From the NCBI RefSeq assembly GCF_023053635.1, contig NC_086178.1, positions 90,814,226 through 90,878,225 of the forward strand: a stretch of 64,000 nucleotides of DNA. Direction: 5' to 3'. The position numbers and the translations under genes are program-made. The DNA is from Elgaria multicarinata webbii (taxonomy: Eukaryota; Chordata; Lepidosauria; Squamata; Anguidae). The notes under the pieces were generated by a model. The model had not been told where the DNA came from. It did no database searches and saw only the letters and a program-made list of their open reading frames with translations. Below, in pieces: positions 44,808 to 56,064 of this stretch (positions within the stretch are counted from its first letter, which is position 1; every line of letters begins with the position of its first letter).

Positions 44808-46268
44808 GGGTGACCATATTTTGGAAACCAAAAAGGAGGACAACATGGTCGGCCCCCAAGGGGGCGTATCCAGCACCAAGGGGGCGTGCCCACCTGAACA
44901 TAGACTTGGTCACGTCTGATTTTATAGCACACATTTAAGACAAATCTGTTCTACATAGCATCTTCATGTTAAAATCACTGAAATAAAGAACAAGTGAGAG
45001 ATTCAATGTATCTGAAATTAACTTCACTCACTCCTACTTTTGTAGGTTTTGCTGTACTTTGAAGCTTTTGCTATGCTTTGTGTGATACAGTCTCCCCTTC
45101 CCTCAAATATCTTTTCTGACTGTATCTTCACTCATTGCAAGCTGCTGTTGTTGTTAACAGGGTTTGCTACTGGCCGGCTGGATGGCTGGCTTTTTTAAAT
45201 TTCAATTTTTTAAAAAAGCTTGTTTAAAATTGTCACAAGTTTATCTACTCTAACATTAGGGTGGGTGTTGTGGCAGTTTACCTAAAGACTGGAGATCCCC
45301 TTAATGCCAAGGGCTGAAACTGCTCAATATGCAAAACCCCAAAGAGGAGGTTTGACAACCTGAGTTTGAAGGATATGGCTCCAGCAGTTTTAAAACACAA
45401 TAATTTTAAAACTTTGAACTTTTAAAAAAATCCTAAAAAAACAATGGATGAACAGATCTGAGTCAAACCTGGCATGGCTAAATCTCTCCTTAAGAGCTAT
45501 CATGGTGCCAACTTTCAGCCCTTTATCTTTTAAAAATGTCATTTTTAAAAAATAATTTTAAAATCTCAAACTTTTTTAAAAATCCTAAAACTCAATGGAT
45601 GGACAGATCTGTTTCAAACTTGGCATAGCTAAAGTCCTTGTTAAGAGCAATCATGGTGCCAAGTTTCATGTCTTTAACTTTAAAAATAATATTTTTTAAA
45701 AAAATTAAATCCTCAAATTTTAAAAAATTCCTAAAAATCAATGAATCAACAGATCTGTTTCAAATGTGGTGTGGCTAAAGCTCTACTAAAAGCTATCATG
45801 GTGCCAAATTTCAGCTCTTTATCTTTAAAAATGACAGTTTAAAAAATAATAATTTAAAAACCTCAATTTTAAAAAATTTCTAAAAAAATCAATGGATGAA
45901 CAGATATGTTTCAAATTTGGTGTGGTTAAAGCTGTACCTAAATCCTATCATGGTGCAAAGTTTCATCTCTTTATCTTTAAAAATGATGATTTTAAAAATA
46001 ATAATTTTAAAACCTCAATTTTTTAAAAAATCTTAAAAAATCAATGAATGAACGGATCTGTTTCAAATTTGGTATGACTAAAGCCCTTCCTAAGAGCTAC
46101 CATTGTGCCAAGTTTCATGTCTTTATCTTAAAAAACAATGGAGTTATAAGCATTTTTGTTAATTCCCATTAGAGCTGCTCTTTGGGAAAATCCGGATTTC
46201 CCTCCCCCTTCCGGATTTGTCAGCAAAAACCTGGACAAATCTGGACAAATCCGATCATATGGTCACCC
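44808..46268. mobile_element. 1.46-kb TIR element carrying five 150-bp modules
   Basis: TA flanks (44806-44807, 46269-46270) and inverted ends GGGTGACCATAT / ATATGGTCACCC, shared with the 316-bp palindromic MITEs at 22867 and 54496. Behind the ends the left side reads TTTTGGAAACCAAAAAGGAG and the right side has CAAATCTGGACAAATCCGAT. The interior has no transposase frame that I can see. Its second half (45422-46140) is five tandem modules, listed separately. It lies 18 bp from the MITE at 44618-44789. Confidence 0.8.
45422..46140 (+). repeat. Five tandem ~150-bp modules
   Basis: The string CAATGGATGAACAGATCTG or a close variant begins at 45442, 45593, 45739, 45890 and 46042, giving periods of 151, 146, 151 and 152. 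Each unit continues with TTTCAAATTTGGTATGGCTA-like, AGAGCTATCATGGTGCCAAG-like and TTTCATCTCTTTATCTTTAA-like segments, then an A/T-rich spacer. A lone unit is at 6760-6875. No open frame runs through. Confidence 0.88.
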
Positions 46269-46289
46269 TAACCATGGTCTTCCCATGGT

Positions 46290-46394
46290 GAGCACTGTTA
46301 TTGCTGCTATTGTTGTTCTTGCTGGTTTTATTGTTTTTAATGGCTATTTTATTGGGATACAAATGTCTAAATAAATAAATAAATAAATAAAATT
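46290..46394 (+). mobile_element. LINE 3' tail
   Basis: TTTTAATGGCTATTTTATTG then an (AAAT)n tail; L2-like end without the signature box. Confidence 0.5.
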
Positions 46395-46399
46395 ACCCA

Positions 46400-48890
46400 G
46401 CTATCCTGTTATCCTCAGGTGCCCTCAGAAAATACTGTCCCATCGCCCACTGCCAGTCCAGTTGGTTTCTGTACTTGGAATTGCAGCAGTGGATTGTAGC
46501 GGAGAGACGTCTTGTCCTTTGCTTCAAGCAGAAAAATGCCCTGGGCTGGTCCTTAATACACACAAGCAATTAGGGTAATTACATTAATTGTTTCCTGCAT
46601 TATTTGTTTATGAGAGCAACAGAAACAGAAGGCTACAGCACTACTGTACCACTGCCAATTGGAAGAGGAGCATCTTTGTTTCACATGATGTTTTGTAGGC
46701 GACAGCTCCTACTTCCTCAAATGCACGCAATAGACAAATAGGGCTGTGTAGACAAATAAGGCATGAAGAAATGAGAAGTGTCTACAGGATACGGAATTAT
46801 GGGCAAATAATTGTATTCATGTGGTATTTATATGGTGCTTAAGGTGACCAGAGACCTTCCACATTCATCCCATTCTTAATCTTCACAAGGCTTTTGTTGG
46901 ATAGGTTGTTATTTTTGTCCACTATTATATTCCAAATGATCATATTGAATAATGCAATAGGCCATTCATTGTCCCATTGAGGAAATATTTTTCCCAACAG
47001 CTGGAAAAACAATACTAATGATCCATGGCTTATATTTTCTTCCATGTTTTCTTGCGAACCTGTGCCAGCATCAGAACATTCAGATCTTATTTTAGGAGGA
47101 CGTTAATCCTTATTCCGTTCTCTTCACCAGAACAAATACACCTGCATTAGCTATGTTTTTAAGCATTTTCTGCTCCCATTTCTTTCTGCTTCCCCTTTCA
47201 GGAACGTGAAGATGGCCCATTTTTCTTTCGTGGGGTTCCCAGCGGTCTCCTAGATTCTGGATCAGGTCCACACCCACATAGTTTACAGAGGGCCGCATCT
47301 GTTATTTTCAGACCTTGCACTGAAGCAGTTGTTACTTATAGTTCTCTTTGATGTTTTTACATATGGTGTTGGAGCCATGCTTTTATTTGGTGGCAGTCAT
47401 TCATGTGCAGAAGCTCAACAACAAAAATTCACCTAGGGCCAGCCTTTCAAGTAGAGAAGTGGGACCTTTGCTTCTAAGTACCAGACTCATGAGGGGCACC
47501 AACTGGAGAGCAATTGGGTGCCTCTGTCAGTATTGCTGCCCTCAAATTTAACTTCAGCCCTAGATTCCGAGGAAGGAGGAGCTAAGAGCTGCGTATTCTG
47601 CAGTTGTCTGATGGGGGCTGGGGGGAGCAGGTAAGGAAGCTGTCATGGCTCTGGAGTGGGTTGTAATATGGCCAGGCTGGAAGGAAGATGAAGAAGAGAG
47701 GAGCAACAAAGGAGGAGGAAGGTGAAATAAATGGCAAGGGGCAGAGTGTGGTTTGCACAAGTTTTTCAGCTAGGGCTTTACTTGGGAACTTGATTTGTTT
47801 TAGTTCAAGTAGGAACCCAGAAAAAAATGCAATATAACCGAATGGGAGCTCCTAACAGAAGAGCTCCCATTCAGCGCTCCAGGCAAACTGTAAGAGGAGC
47901 CATGTTGAGCTGTTGAGAGCTCTCAGAGGTGGGGGAGGAAGATCTGTGGAGTAGGGAAGAAGGACAGCATTTTCTTTCTCACCCTCTAGAAATCGTCCAC
48001 AGCACCATTGATAGTGGTGGTGGTGGGGTTGGAGGCTTCTCAAAAGCAGGAAAGGGGGGAAAGTGTCTCTTTTTGTTCCCACTCTCCTAAAACCTCTTCA
48101 TATAGCGCAGGGAGATATTTTAACCTCATAACAGGCATCCACTCAACCCAAATTCCCCTCCAGGATATGATGGTCTTTCTGGGGATCAAACAAGCCAATT
48201 CCCTCCTTCCCATTTCCCTCTGCTCTCAAGTGATAACCTCAATATTCTGTGGCTTAACTGCTGCCAACAGTCCTAGAAGTAGCTGAAAATCCTTGCCAGA
48301 CCATCTTCTTTTTTGAGGGTGGGGGGGAAAGGGGGTGTTCCTTTTCATTTACATACTAATAAATGTCTGCATATCTTGGATGCCCTTAGAGCAGGAATGG
48401 GGAATCTCCAATCCACCTGTAGGAAAAGTGCTCAGTTCTGAACCAGAGTTGCTACGTTAGTTGCTAACGAAATGTTGCAAAATGTCTATGAGAAGCCATT
48501 CTTCGGATAAGCAAAATCAAGGGACTGTTCTCTTAAAGAACAGAGAGTACCTATCTCTTTGTGTTGCCAAAAGAACATGCCATGTATTCTCTTTTTGGCT
48601 AGAAATTTCCTGTTAGATGGTGTCTACATATTTGACACCAGAGAAGATAGTGTATAAAACCTAACTACCTCCCTTGTGAGGTAGGCACATGCTTTGCAGC
48701 AATTAGCTCCTTGTGTCTCTTTATTCTGTAGTATAAACGTTGTTTGACCCATACTTCATCTCCTCTCCTCCTTTTGTGCTGAATTGGACTTGGTACACCA
48801 GGGAACGAGCAATTTTTGCAACACACAGGCCTGAAAAGCCCATGGAGGTTCCCCAGCCAGCCAGCAGATTCCCCCCCCCACTCTGCCCTC
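46400..48890. other. Intergenic, unassigned
   Basis: No gene or classifiable repeat. G/A-rich patches at 47600-47720. Open frames at 46839-47298 and 47852-48082 show no domain. Confidence 0.35.
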
Positions 48891-48894
48891 TTTT

Positions 48895-49347
48895 CCTTAT
48901 ATGGCAGAGGATCAGTGGCTGATCAGAAATCAGTTCCCCTGTTTGGTGGCAGATGTGCTGACCAAGCCCTTACCGGGGGAGCTGCACCAGCGGCACCTGA
49001 TGGGCATAGGACTGATGCAATGACCCATTTGGACTAGTGCAGTGACCTATGGCCCTTGAGAAGGGGTGTTAGCGGAACTCAGGCTACAGGTCACTGAACC
49101 TGGAGCTAAAGAGTTAATCTGTACCTGAACAAGGTGGGAGGGGATTGCTGGGATGTTTGGTTTTTCCCTTTCCTGTCTCCTCCCCTCTACTTCCTTCTTC
49201 TTGTTGTCCCCTGCCTCATGGGTTGCGGACCACATGGCTGAACTGAGCCATCCTACCCTAGGATGGAAAGTTACTCATTCCTAGAGTAAAGTTTCTTTCA
49301 AACCACCACTAGAGTGTTTCTTTTGTAGACACGTGGGGCTACTCACA
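48895..49347 (+). mobile_element. Ty1/copia LTR retrotransposon fossil: 3' end and 3' LTR
   Basis: The last stretch of the polyprotein reads ADVLTKPLPGELHQRHL before a stop, the typical C-terminal end of a copia RNase H domain. It is followed by a purine tract (GAGAAGGGG) and then TGTTAGCGG at 49067, which is the expected start of the 3' LTR. The LTR runs to roughly 49347, about 280 bp; its right end is uncertain. Only this tail is present: the copy is broken, lacks its 5' LTR and nearly all coding sequence, and is old. Confidence 0.72.
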
Positions 49348-49349
49348 GG

Positions 49350-50040
49350 GAGCTGATTTGGATGACAAGACCTCTTCTAGTCTGTCAGGACATTTTCCCT
49401 CACAGGCGAAAGGGGCTGTATTGCTTGGGATATATAATCCAGGAGCCCCAACCTATCTCCTCAAACTTGACATTGAAGTCCATTCTTTGGCGCGGGTTTT
49501 TGAAATCCAATTCTTCCAGGCTCAATGAGGCATTAGCAGGTTAGGTCCCAGGCAGATTGTGGCCATTGTAGTTGGTTGCTAACTGTATTATCGATAGACC
49601 ATCTAACATAGAGACATATCAAGTCATAGTTAATGCCACTTCATTGAGGCCAAGTTCCTAGCACTGCCCTATCACGCAACACAAGAAAATCCAGATTTTA
49701 GTACCTGCATTGCTACTGTCTTCCTATAAGAAGGATTCCAAGAAGATATTCCAATAGAAGTTACAAGTATCATTCCATATATTACTTAGTGCCATTGCAG
49801 GAGTTGGTCTGAAAGTGTGTGGACTGTCACCAGATGAAGACTTATTCCAATGCCTTTGTTGGTTGAATTCTCATTGTCTTCATCGCTCCATGGGGCAATG
49901 GCTTTACTTATGGCACCCTGCATTCAACCAGTCACAATTGACATCACAGAATTATATGGATCCTTGACAGAGGCAGTGGTATTACCCAATTAACTTCATC
50001 ACAACTTTGTGGTACTGCCCTGTTACTCTATTATTGTAGC
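49350..50040. other. Intergenic, unassigned
   Basis: No recognised gene or repeat. Confidence 0.35.
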
Positions 50041-50041
50041 T

Positions 50042-50122
50042 GCTTTTCCCAACCTGCTCACCTCCAAATGTGTTGGACTGCAATGCCCAGCATCCCCTAG
50101 CCAGCTTTGATCCTCCATGCAT
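50042..50122. mobile_element. Half copy of the CAACCTGG palindromic MITE
   Basis: TTTTCCCAACCTGCTCACCT, then AATGTGTTGGACTGCAATGC and CCAGCATCCCCTAGCCAGCT: left arm and centre only. Confidence 0.7.
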
Positions 50123-51680
50123 TCTAATCTGTTTTTGAAGAGGATTGTCCACAAGGAAGTTAAGAGGAATGCGTAATTAATTGGGTAAGGATGAACAAAG
50201 CCTGTCAACTAAATAATGGATACATGGAGGATGACTGGGGTGAAACTTATTCATGTCCCCAGAATGTTTTGTAAATGTTGGTCTGGAGGTAATCCAATCA
50301 CAAACAGAGAGGAGAACCACAGGATGTGGATTGTAAACCCATTCGGTTTTCTATAGCGCTGGGTGTCTTGTCTGAAGCACAGATCCACATTCTCTCTGTT
50401 TAGGTTACTGAAAAGAGGAGAAACTCCCCTGCCAGCTGTAAGCAAGACAAGCAGGTGGGTGGGTACAGAACATTACAGATGGGTACTTTCACAAGTCTCC
50501 TCCCCAGGTTGAAGTGTATTCAGCCTGCACAGTAATGGCCAATGTGGATTGAGACTGTGGGGGGTGTCTGAATGGGAGGTCGGAAGATTTTTCACTTTCC
50601 CATATACTAGTATGTCTTGGCATACAAATAAAGTATCTTTGAATTTAACTTGATGAGGACCATGAGGGACTTTGTAAGCAGATCAGAAGGAATAAGTCAA
50701 AGTGTGGTGAGCATTGCAACAGGAACTTGGCCCAAGCCCCTGAAAGTGTGTGAGAAACTTTCAGAATGTTGTATGTTGACAGATGGAGGCAATGTTGGAA
50801 TGCTGCTTGTTTCAGGATATACATCTGCTCCTTACGCTCCATAGGGGAAAGACAACAATATCTGTGTCTTTCACTAATGCTCCTACAGCTGCCTAGGAAA
50901 ACTTCATTGTTGGCCTGTATGGTTAATAATGGATTTCCACTTTTGGCAGAGAATTGTCCTGGGGGAAAAGGTTACAACCTTTTCAAAGGAGATTTCCTGT
51001 GGTTTGGGTAATTTAGTGTTATACTGAACTGAGAGCATGGACGGTGTGGTCTTGCCTTGAGGGTCCCGCTGCAGAAGTTAGCATAGCTCATTCTTAAGTT
51101 ATTTGCTTGCACACCTCTCCTAATCAAAATACTCCACGAATAGGTGCTTGTGAGGGGGGCGGGGGTATGTGTGGTACATCTAAATTTTAGAACCTCTCCT
51201 ACTGATAAAATATTTTAAACCTTGTAGGATGGTTCAGGTCTCCTGTTCCATAATCCATATTTTTTTAAAAAATCTTTCCTTGGCTCCTGTAATAGCTATT
51301 TTTTATTGCTGTAGTCATACTAGAAAACAAGTAGGTGAAGACAATCCCTTTACAGTTGATGATTCACAGCACCTGACTTATTTTGTGTCTCATCCAAAGA
51401 CTGTTGCTATCAGTTATTTATGCACCAGGGTTGTTGTGAGGATAAAATGGAGAGGAGGAGGATCAAGGAGGAAAAAAGGCGGGAAAGGAGGAGGAGGATT
51501 AAAACCCTCATTCTGTTCATAAACACACATCGGGAAAGGAGGACAGTTGTTGGCTCTTTCATCCACCCCTTTGGGATTCCAAAATGATGCTGAGCACACG
51601 CCCCTATATCGGGGTCATGCCAGAGCCTCTTTGCACACTTCAGAGATGGAATGTGCTTCCATGTGGAAACCCCTGACAAA
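50123..51680. other. Intergenic, mostly unassigned
   Basis: A MIR-like core fragment at 51425-51450 (AGGGTTGTTGTGAGGATAAA) leads into a GGA-rich stretch to 51500. Otherwise nothing recognised. Confidence 0.4.
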
Positions 51681-51682
51681 GA

Positions 51683-51782
51683 ATAGAATCCAATGTAAGC
51701 CCTACTTAGAGTAGACCCATTAAAATGATTAACTTAAGTCCCATTCATGTCAACGGGTCTACTTTAAGTAGGGCTTATGTTG
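51683..51782. repeat. Short inverted repeat, AAGCCCTACTTAGAGTAGAC type
   Basis: AAGCCCTACTTAGAGTAGAC then CCATT..., and on the right GGGTCTACTTTAAGTAGGGCTT. About 100 bp, related in style to the GCAATCC repeats but a distinct family. Confidence 0.75.
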
Positions 51783-51865
51783 GTTTCTACCCAAAGTCCT
51801 GTTTCTCTACTACCCCACTCTCCATGAGAGGGGAAAATCCCATTCACTTCCGCTCTTTTCCACCT

Positions 51866-52362
51866 GGCAAGTTGAAATGGGCATGATTTTAACCTATAAA
51901 GCCTTACACAGCTTGGGACCGCAATACCTGATGGAACACCTCTTCTGACATGAACCAACCCGTACACTACACTCAACATCTAAGGCACTCCTCCGGGAGC
52001 CTACTCTGAGAAAAGCTCGGAGGAGAAGCAACAAGGGAGAGGGCCTTTTCTGTGGTGGCCCCCCAACTATGAAATGATCTCCCCAATGAGGCCTGCCTGG
52101 CGCCATTGTTATCTTTTCTGCACCAGGTTAAGACTTTTCTCCCAGGCATTCAACAGCATATGCTGACTCCAATAGCTTTGGCCTTGTTGAGTGTTTAAAA
52201 TTTGTTTAAAATGTTAACTTTTTATTATGTTTTTAAATTTTGTATATTGATTTTTAATGTTCAGGCTTTTTAATCCAACCTTTTTAATCTTTGCAAACAA
52301 CAGTCCAGAGAGTTACAGCTATGGGGTGATATATAAATGTAATAAATAAAATAAATAAATAA
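51866..52362 (+). mobile_element. L2-like LINE 3' portion
   Basis: Coding tail ILTYKALHSLGPQYLMEHLF and, further on, LREPTLRKARRRSNKGEG (with stops between), then the AT-rich 3' UTR, GAGTTACAGCTATGGGGTGA and TATATAAATGTAATAAATAA tail. The same ORF tail as 19950-20070. Confidence 0.85.
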
Positions 52363-52364
52363 CA

Positions 52365-52570
52365 CGTTCTCATAGCATTTCTCCTGGATTTTTCTTATTG
52401 TTGATTGTTTTAAAATGTTAAGATATATGTGTGTCTGTATTTGTGCTGTCTGTTTTTGTGTGTGTATGTAAATGATTTTTATACTACATATAATGTATTT
52501 TTAATGGTTTTTAATCTTTGTAAACTGCCCTGAGAGCTTTGGCTATTGGATAGTAAAGAAATGAACTGAA
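52365..52570 (+). mobile_element. Second L2-like LINE 3' end
   Basis: Immediately downstream: AT-rich UTR then GTAAACTGCCCTGAGAGCTT and TGGCTATTGGATAGTAAAGA. Two LINE 3' ends in tandem suggest one inserted in the tail of the other. Confidence 0.7.
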
Positions 52571-52574
52571 CTTA

Positions 52575-53365
52575 AACGAGACTCCGCCACAGTTGTCTTC
52601 TATTCCTTGGCAGCCTCCTTAGCCATTCTCACAATGTCTCAACACAATCTTCCTCCTCCTTCTCACATATGGCAACCTCAGAACTCCTGAGTTAACACCT
52701 CCACAGGTTCCATAACTGTGCTTTCTCTCTCTCCTTCTCCGCCATATATTCCTTAACTCAAGGGCATGTCACAGCATTGCACATAGTTTTCCTCACCCTC
52801 ACCCAGGGCTACAGACTCGCTTTGTTCTGATCTTTCACAATCTCCACAGGCCTACATTCTCAATTCTTTAACCCTGACATAGACCATCAGCTTTCCCAGT
52901 CAGCCTCCATCTTGATCAAGAAGTCTGCCATCAATAGTGTCAATTGACCCAGAACTCTCAACAGGTTCCACAAACTGGCACCCAAATCCCTTTCCCCTAA
53001 TTCTCATATGTCATAGCACTTCACCCCCAATAAATCTTACCTTTATGTCTCTCTCTCTCTGGTTTGGGCTTTTGTTCTCTCTTTCTTTATAGTTAGGCTG
53101 TTAGGTCACCTAAGTCAGCCTGTTTCTTTGTGTCTGCTTCCCCCCACCCCAACTGCTTCCCCCACACCCAAACGTAACCCCCCCCAAAAAAAAACTTTGT
53201 GGGGAGGCTTGGCAGCTGGATCATGGGATTCAGCCTGCTGCTATAAAAGCCTGTAGCTTGTAGGTGGGGCCACATTCCACAGCTGGGGATGTTCAGAGCA
53301 GATCTCGGTTCCTGAGGGTGAGCAAACTGGAGTATTATGCTGAAGACTGAGGCCTCAGGAGCGGG
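52575..53365. other. Intergenic, unassigned
   Basis: A CT-rich run at 53047-53062 and poly-C/poly-A at 53178-53195. No gene recognised. Confidence 0.35.
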
Positions 53366-53369
53366 GGTG

Positions 53370-53593
53370 GGGGAACGGGGAAAGTAGTTAAATTTTTTAA
53401 AAAAACTCTTACCTTTGCGCACAAGCGTTCATGCGCTCCGTCCCCTTTAAAAAATTTAAAAAGGCAGCTGCAATGCCTCTCTTCCTGAGGTCGACGTGCC
53501 TTACATATAAACAAGGGTGAAATCTCACATTAATCTTAACACGAGGTCTCCCCTCCTCTACCTCAGACTTTCAGGTAGGTCTAACTAAGGCTT
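53370..53593. mobile_element. AGCTAGACC-family DNA element, right half
   Basis: Homologous to 18741-18957: CTCTTACCTTTGCGCACAAG, the A/T-run pair, CTTCCTGAGGTCGACGTGCC, then TTAATCTTAACACGAG and a right end AGGTCTAACTAAGGCTTGAG. The left half is missing. Confidence 0.78.
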
Positions 53594-53599
53594 GAGTCC

Positions 53600-54135
53600 A
53601 ATGAAATGGCAGAATCATGTAGATATCCTAGCACCATTGTCTCTCTCTTCTCCCATAAGGGGAGTTATGTTCAACCTGGAACAAATAAAACAAGTGATAT
53701 AAGGAGGGACTTGGAGCATAGAGTAGATAAGGAGGTGGTTGGAGAACAACTAGCTATTTTAAATGAGTTCAAGTTTCTAGGATCAAATAAAATACATCCC
53801 TGGGTTCTGAAGGAGCTTGTGGATATTATTTCAGAATCATCATCTTTAATCTTTGAGAGTTCCTGGAAAACAATTGAGCTTTTGATTGACTGAAGATGGG
53901 TAAATGTTGTTTACCCACTTCAAAAAGGTGTAGAAAGTGGATCCAGGAAACTGCAGCCTCAACAACCTGATGTCTATACTAAGCAAAATTCTAGAACACA
54001 TTTAGAGTTTGGTCTGTCAGCATCTAGAAACCAATGCATTGATTAGTAGGAGCCAACATGGGTTTATCAGGAATATATTATGCCAGATCAACCTTACCTC
54101 CCTCTTTTGATATTTACTAGGCTAGTGGATTGAGG
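53600..54135 (+). mobile_element. CR1-like LINE reverse-transcriptase fragment
   Basis: The 95-codon frame at 53606-53893 reads ILNEFKFLGSNKIHPWVLKE, then LVDIISESSSLIFESSWKT, matching the start of the CR1 RT domain (PDxIHPRVLRELAD... IFEKSW). Out-of-frame continuation to about 54115 (LMSILSKILEHI-like, then ANMGLSG) corresponds to the following RT blocks. Several stops and shifts; not a host gene. Confidence 0.8.
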
Positions 54136-54169
54136 GGATGCCGTGGGTATGCCATGCACCACTGATGAT

Positions 54170-54265
54170 TTAATATCAGCTTGTAGCATTTCAGGTCTTT
54201 ATGCCTACTTTTTTAAGGAGAGGAAGAGCTATTGGGTGGTATAGAAATGCAATAAATAAATACAG
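54170..54265 (+). mobile_element. L2-like LINE 3' tail
   Basis: GAGGAAGAGCTATTGGGTGG then TATAGAAATGCAATAAATAA: signature end with tail. Confidence 0.75.
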
Positions 54266-54495
54266 TAACATTCAAACATGAGCACATTATTCTTCTTGGT
54301 TACAATTAAAGTCTGTTGGGTATATTTGCTATAGACTGCCAAATGAGAATGTTAGAAATTGGATCCTGTGTGTGAAATACCTCGACAGTACTCTGATATG
54401 CTGTTGTTCACATCCATTTCCTGCAATTAATTCCCACCTTTTTATATTTTCCATTAAAAATGTAATGGCAAATAAACAGGATATTGCCTATTGTA

Positions 54496-54811
54496 GTGCG
54501 ACCATGTGAAAAGGAGGACAGGGCTTCTGTATCTTTAACAGTTGTATTTAAAAGAGAATTTCAGCAGGTGTCATTTGAATACATGGAGAACCTGGTGAAA
54601 TTCCCTCTTCATCCCAACAGTTAAAGCTGCAGGTGCCCTGCCCTCTTGTAAATCTGGTCCCTCTAGTATAGCTCCTGCAGCTTTAACTGCTGTGATGAAG
54701 AGGAAATTTCACCAGGTGTGACATGCATACAAAGGATACCTGCTGAAATTTCCTTTTCTATGCAACTATTAAAGATACAGGAGCCCTGTCCTCCTTTTCA
54801 TATGGTCACCC
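54496..54811. mobile_element. Palindromic GGGTGACC MITE, copy 2
   Basis: Same as 22867-23182: left end GTGCGACCATGTGAAAAGGA (decayed), right end TCCTTTTCATATGGTCACCC. Shared inner arms include TGGAGAACCTGGTGAAATTC. More diverged than copy 1. Confidence 0.87.
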
Positions 54812-54814
54812 AAA

Positions 54815-55585
54815 CCTATTGAATTCTTATTTAAAAAAAGGAAAGCAGCTCCTTTAAAGTGCAGTTGTTGTCTCTATATCATGCTAGCAAATTCAACCAA
54901 TTTTAATGGGACTTACATGCTAAACTGTATTTAGGACTAGACTCTAACCCTGCACATAACAAATATTTAATGTAATTCCTATAATACTGCTTGGTAACAG
55001 ACAAGGCAAGCTTGTACTCAAGGCTGCAGAAGAAAATGAGCAAGATATAGTAATAAGAAACTAATGTAATATGTCAATTCAGTTAAAACCAAGAATTATT
55101 TTAGGAAGGCAGCATTACTGTTACTGACAAAGTTTTGCTTGGGAACTTGGATTTCCACCTCTGGTCTTGAAATTTGTCATGGATTTTTCAGTTACATTAT
55201 GTAGCCAGGTATGCTAGGATTTAATGCCTTGATTGGATGAAAAGGAGCAGAATCCCAAAGTATCAATACACTAATTTTCCCAGTTCTTTTTATTTCTTGT
55301 TAAAAAACTGACCTGATGATGTTGAAAAATGGGAATCAGATAAACAATATGGCTACTACTACTACAACATATATTAATAGGGTTCTGTATGTTGCACATG
55401 TGTTGTAGAGATTTGCCTTGGCTATGTGTCTCTCTGATATTCCTCTGCCTTTGGGAATATCCCATAGCTGGCAGAAATGGCAGTGGATTGTGGTGGGAAA
55501 TACTTCCCCTGATGAGGTCATAGCTGGGGTGCTCTAAATTGTAATGTCCATGCTTTTTGTCACACAAGTAAATCCGCAAGCGTCT
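54815..55585. other. Intergenic, unassigned
   Basis: No recognised gene or repeat. Confidence 0.35.
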
Positions 55586-55589
55586 TAAA

Positions 55590-55722
55590 CCAGCTTTCCC
55601 TGACCTGTGCCCTCCAGAAGTGTTTTGGAGACAACTTGCAGCATTCCTAACCATTGGCCATGCTGCCTGGGGCTGATGGGAGTTAAAGTATATCTGGAGA
55701 TTATCAGGTTACAGGAAGGTTG
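55590..55722. mobile_element. CAACCTGG-family palindromic MITE
   Basis: CAGCTTTCCCTGACCTGTGC at the left, GGCTGATGGGAGTTAAAGTA and TCAGGTTACAGGAAGGTTG at the right. Decayed but both arms recognisable. Confidence 0.7.
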
Positions 55723-55740
55723 CCTTAAACTTCTCTCTTA

Positions 55741-55872
55741 ATGGGCAACTTGTTGCCCTCCAGATGTTTTGACCTGCAACTCCCATCTGTCCTAGCCAAC
55801 ATAGCTAATGGTGAGGGATCATGGGAGTTCTAGGCCCAAACATATGATGGGCCACAAATTGCCAACCCTTGT
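55741..55872. mobile_element. CAACCTGG-family palindromic MITE
   Basis: GGGCAACTTGTTGCCCTCCA at the left, GGGCCACAAATTGCCAACCC at the right, with TCCTAGCCAACATAGC centre. It lies 18 bp from the previous copy. Confidence 0.75.
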
Positions 55873-55950
55873 CTTAAAATGAAAGTGTTTTTCTTTGTGA
55901 AGGGGTGTGTAAAGACAGAGAAAGAAAGAGGGACGTGTGTGTGTGTATGG

Positions 55951-56045
55951 CTGAGTTTGGATGACACGCTAATCAACGGTTTCCCATTCTGTTCCTATTA
56001 CACCCCCCACCCCCAGTTGATTAACATGTCGTCTGAACTCAGCAT
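55951..56045. mobile_element. 95-bp MITE (GATGACACGCTAATCAAC family), copy 1
   Basis: GCTGAGTTTGGATGACACGC at the left pairs with GACGTGTTAATC-type sequence at the right (ACATGTCGTCTGAACTCAGC). An inverted second copy is at 56187-56282. Confidence 0.85.
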
Positions 56046-56064
56046 ATGTGTTTGTTTCTTGGGT

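Noticed and set aside
53606-53893. 95-codon frame as a host gene
   Set aside because: The peptide matches the CR1 reverse-transcriptase N-terminal block and is followed by more decayed CR1 sequence.
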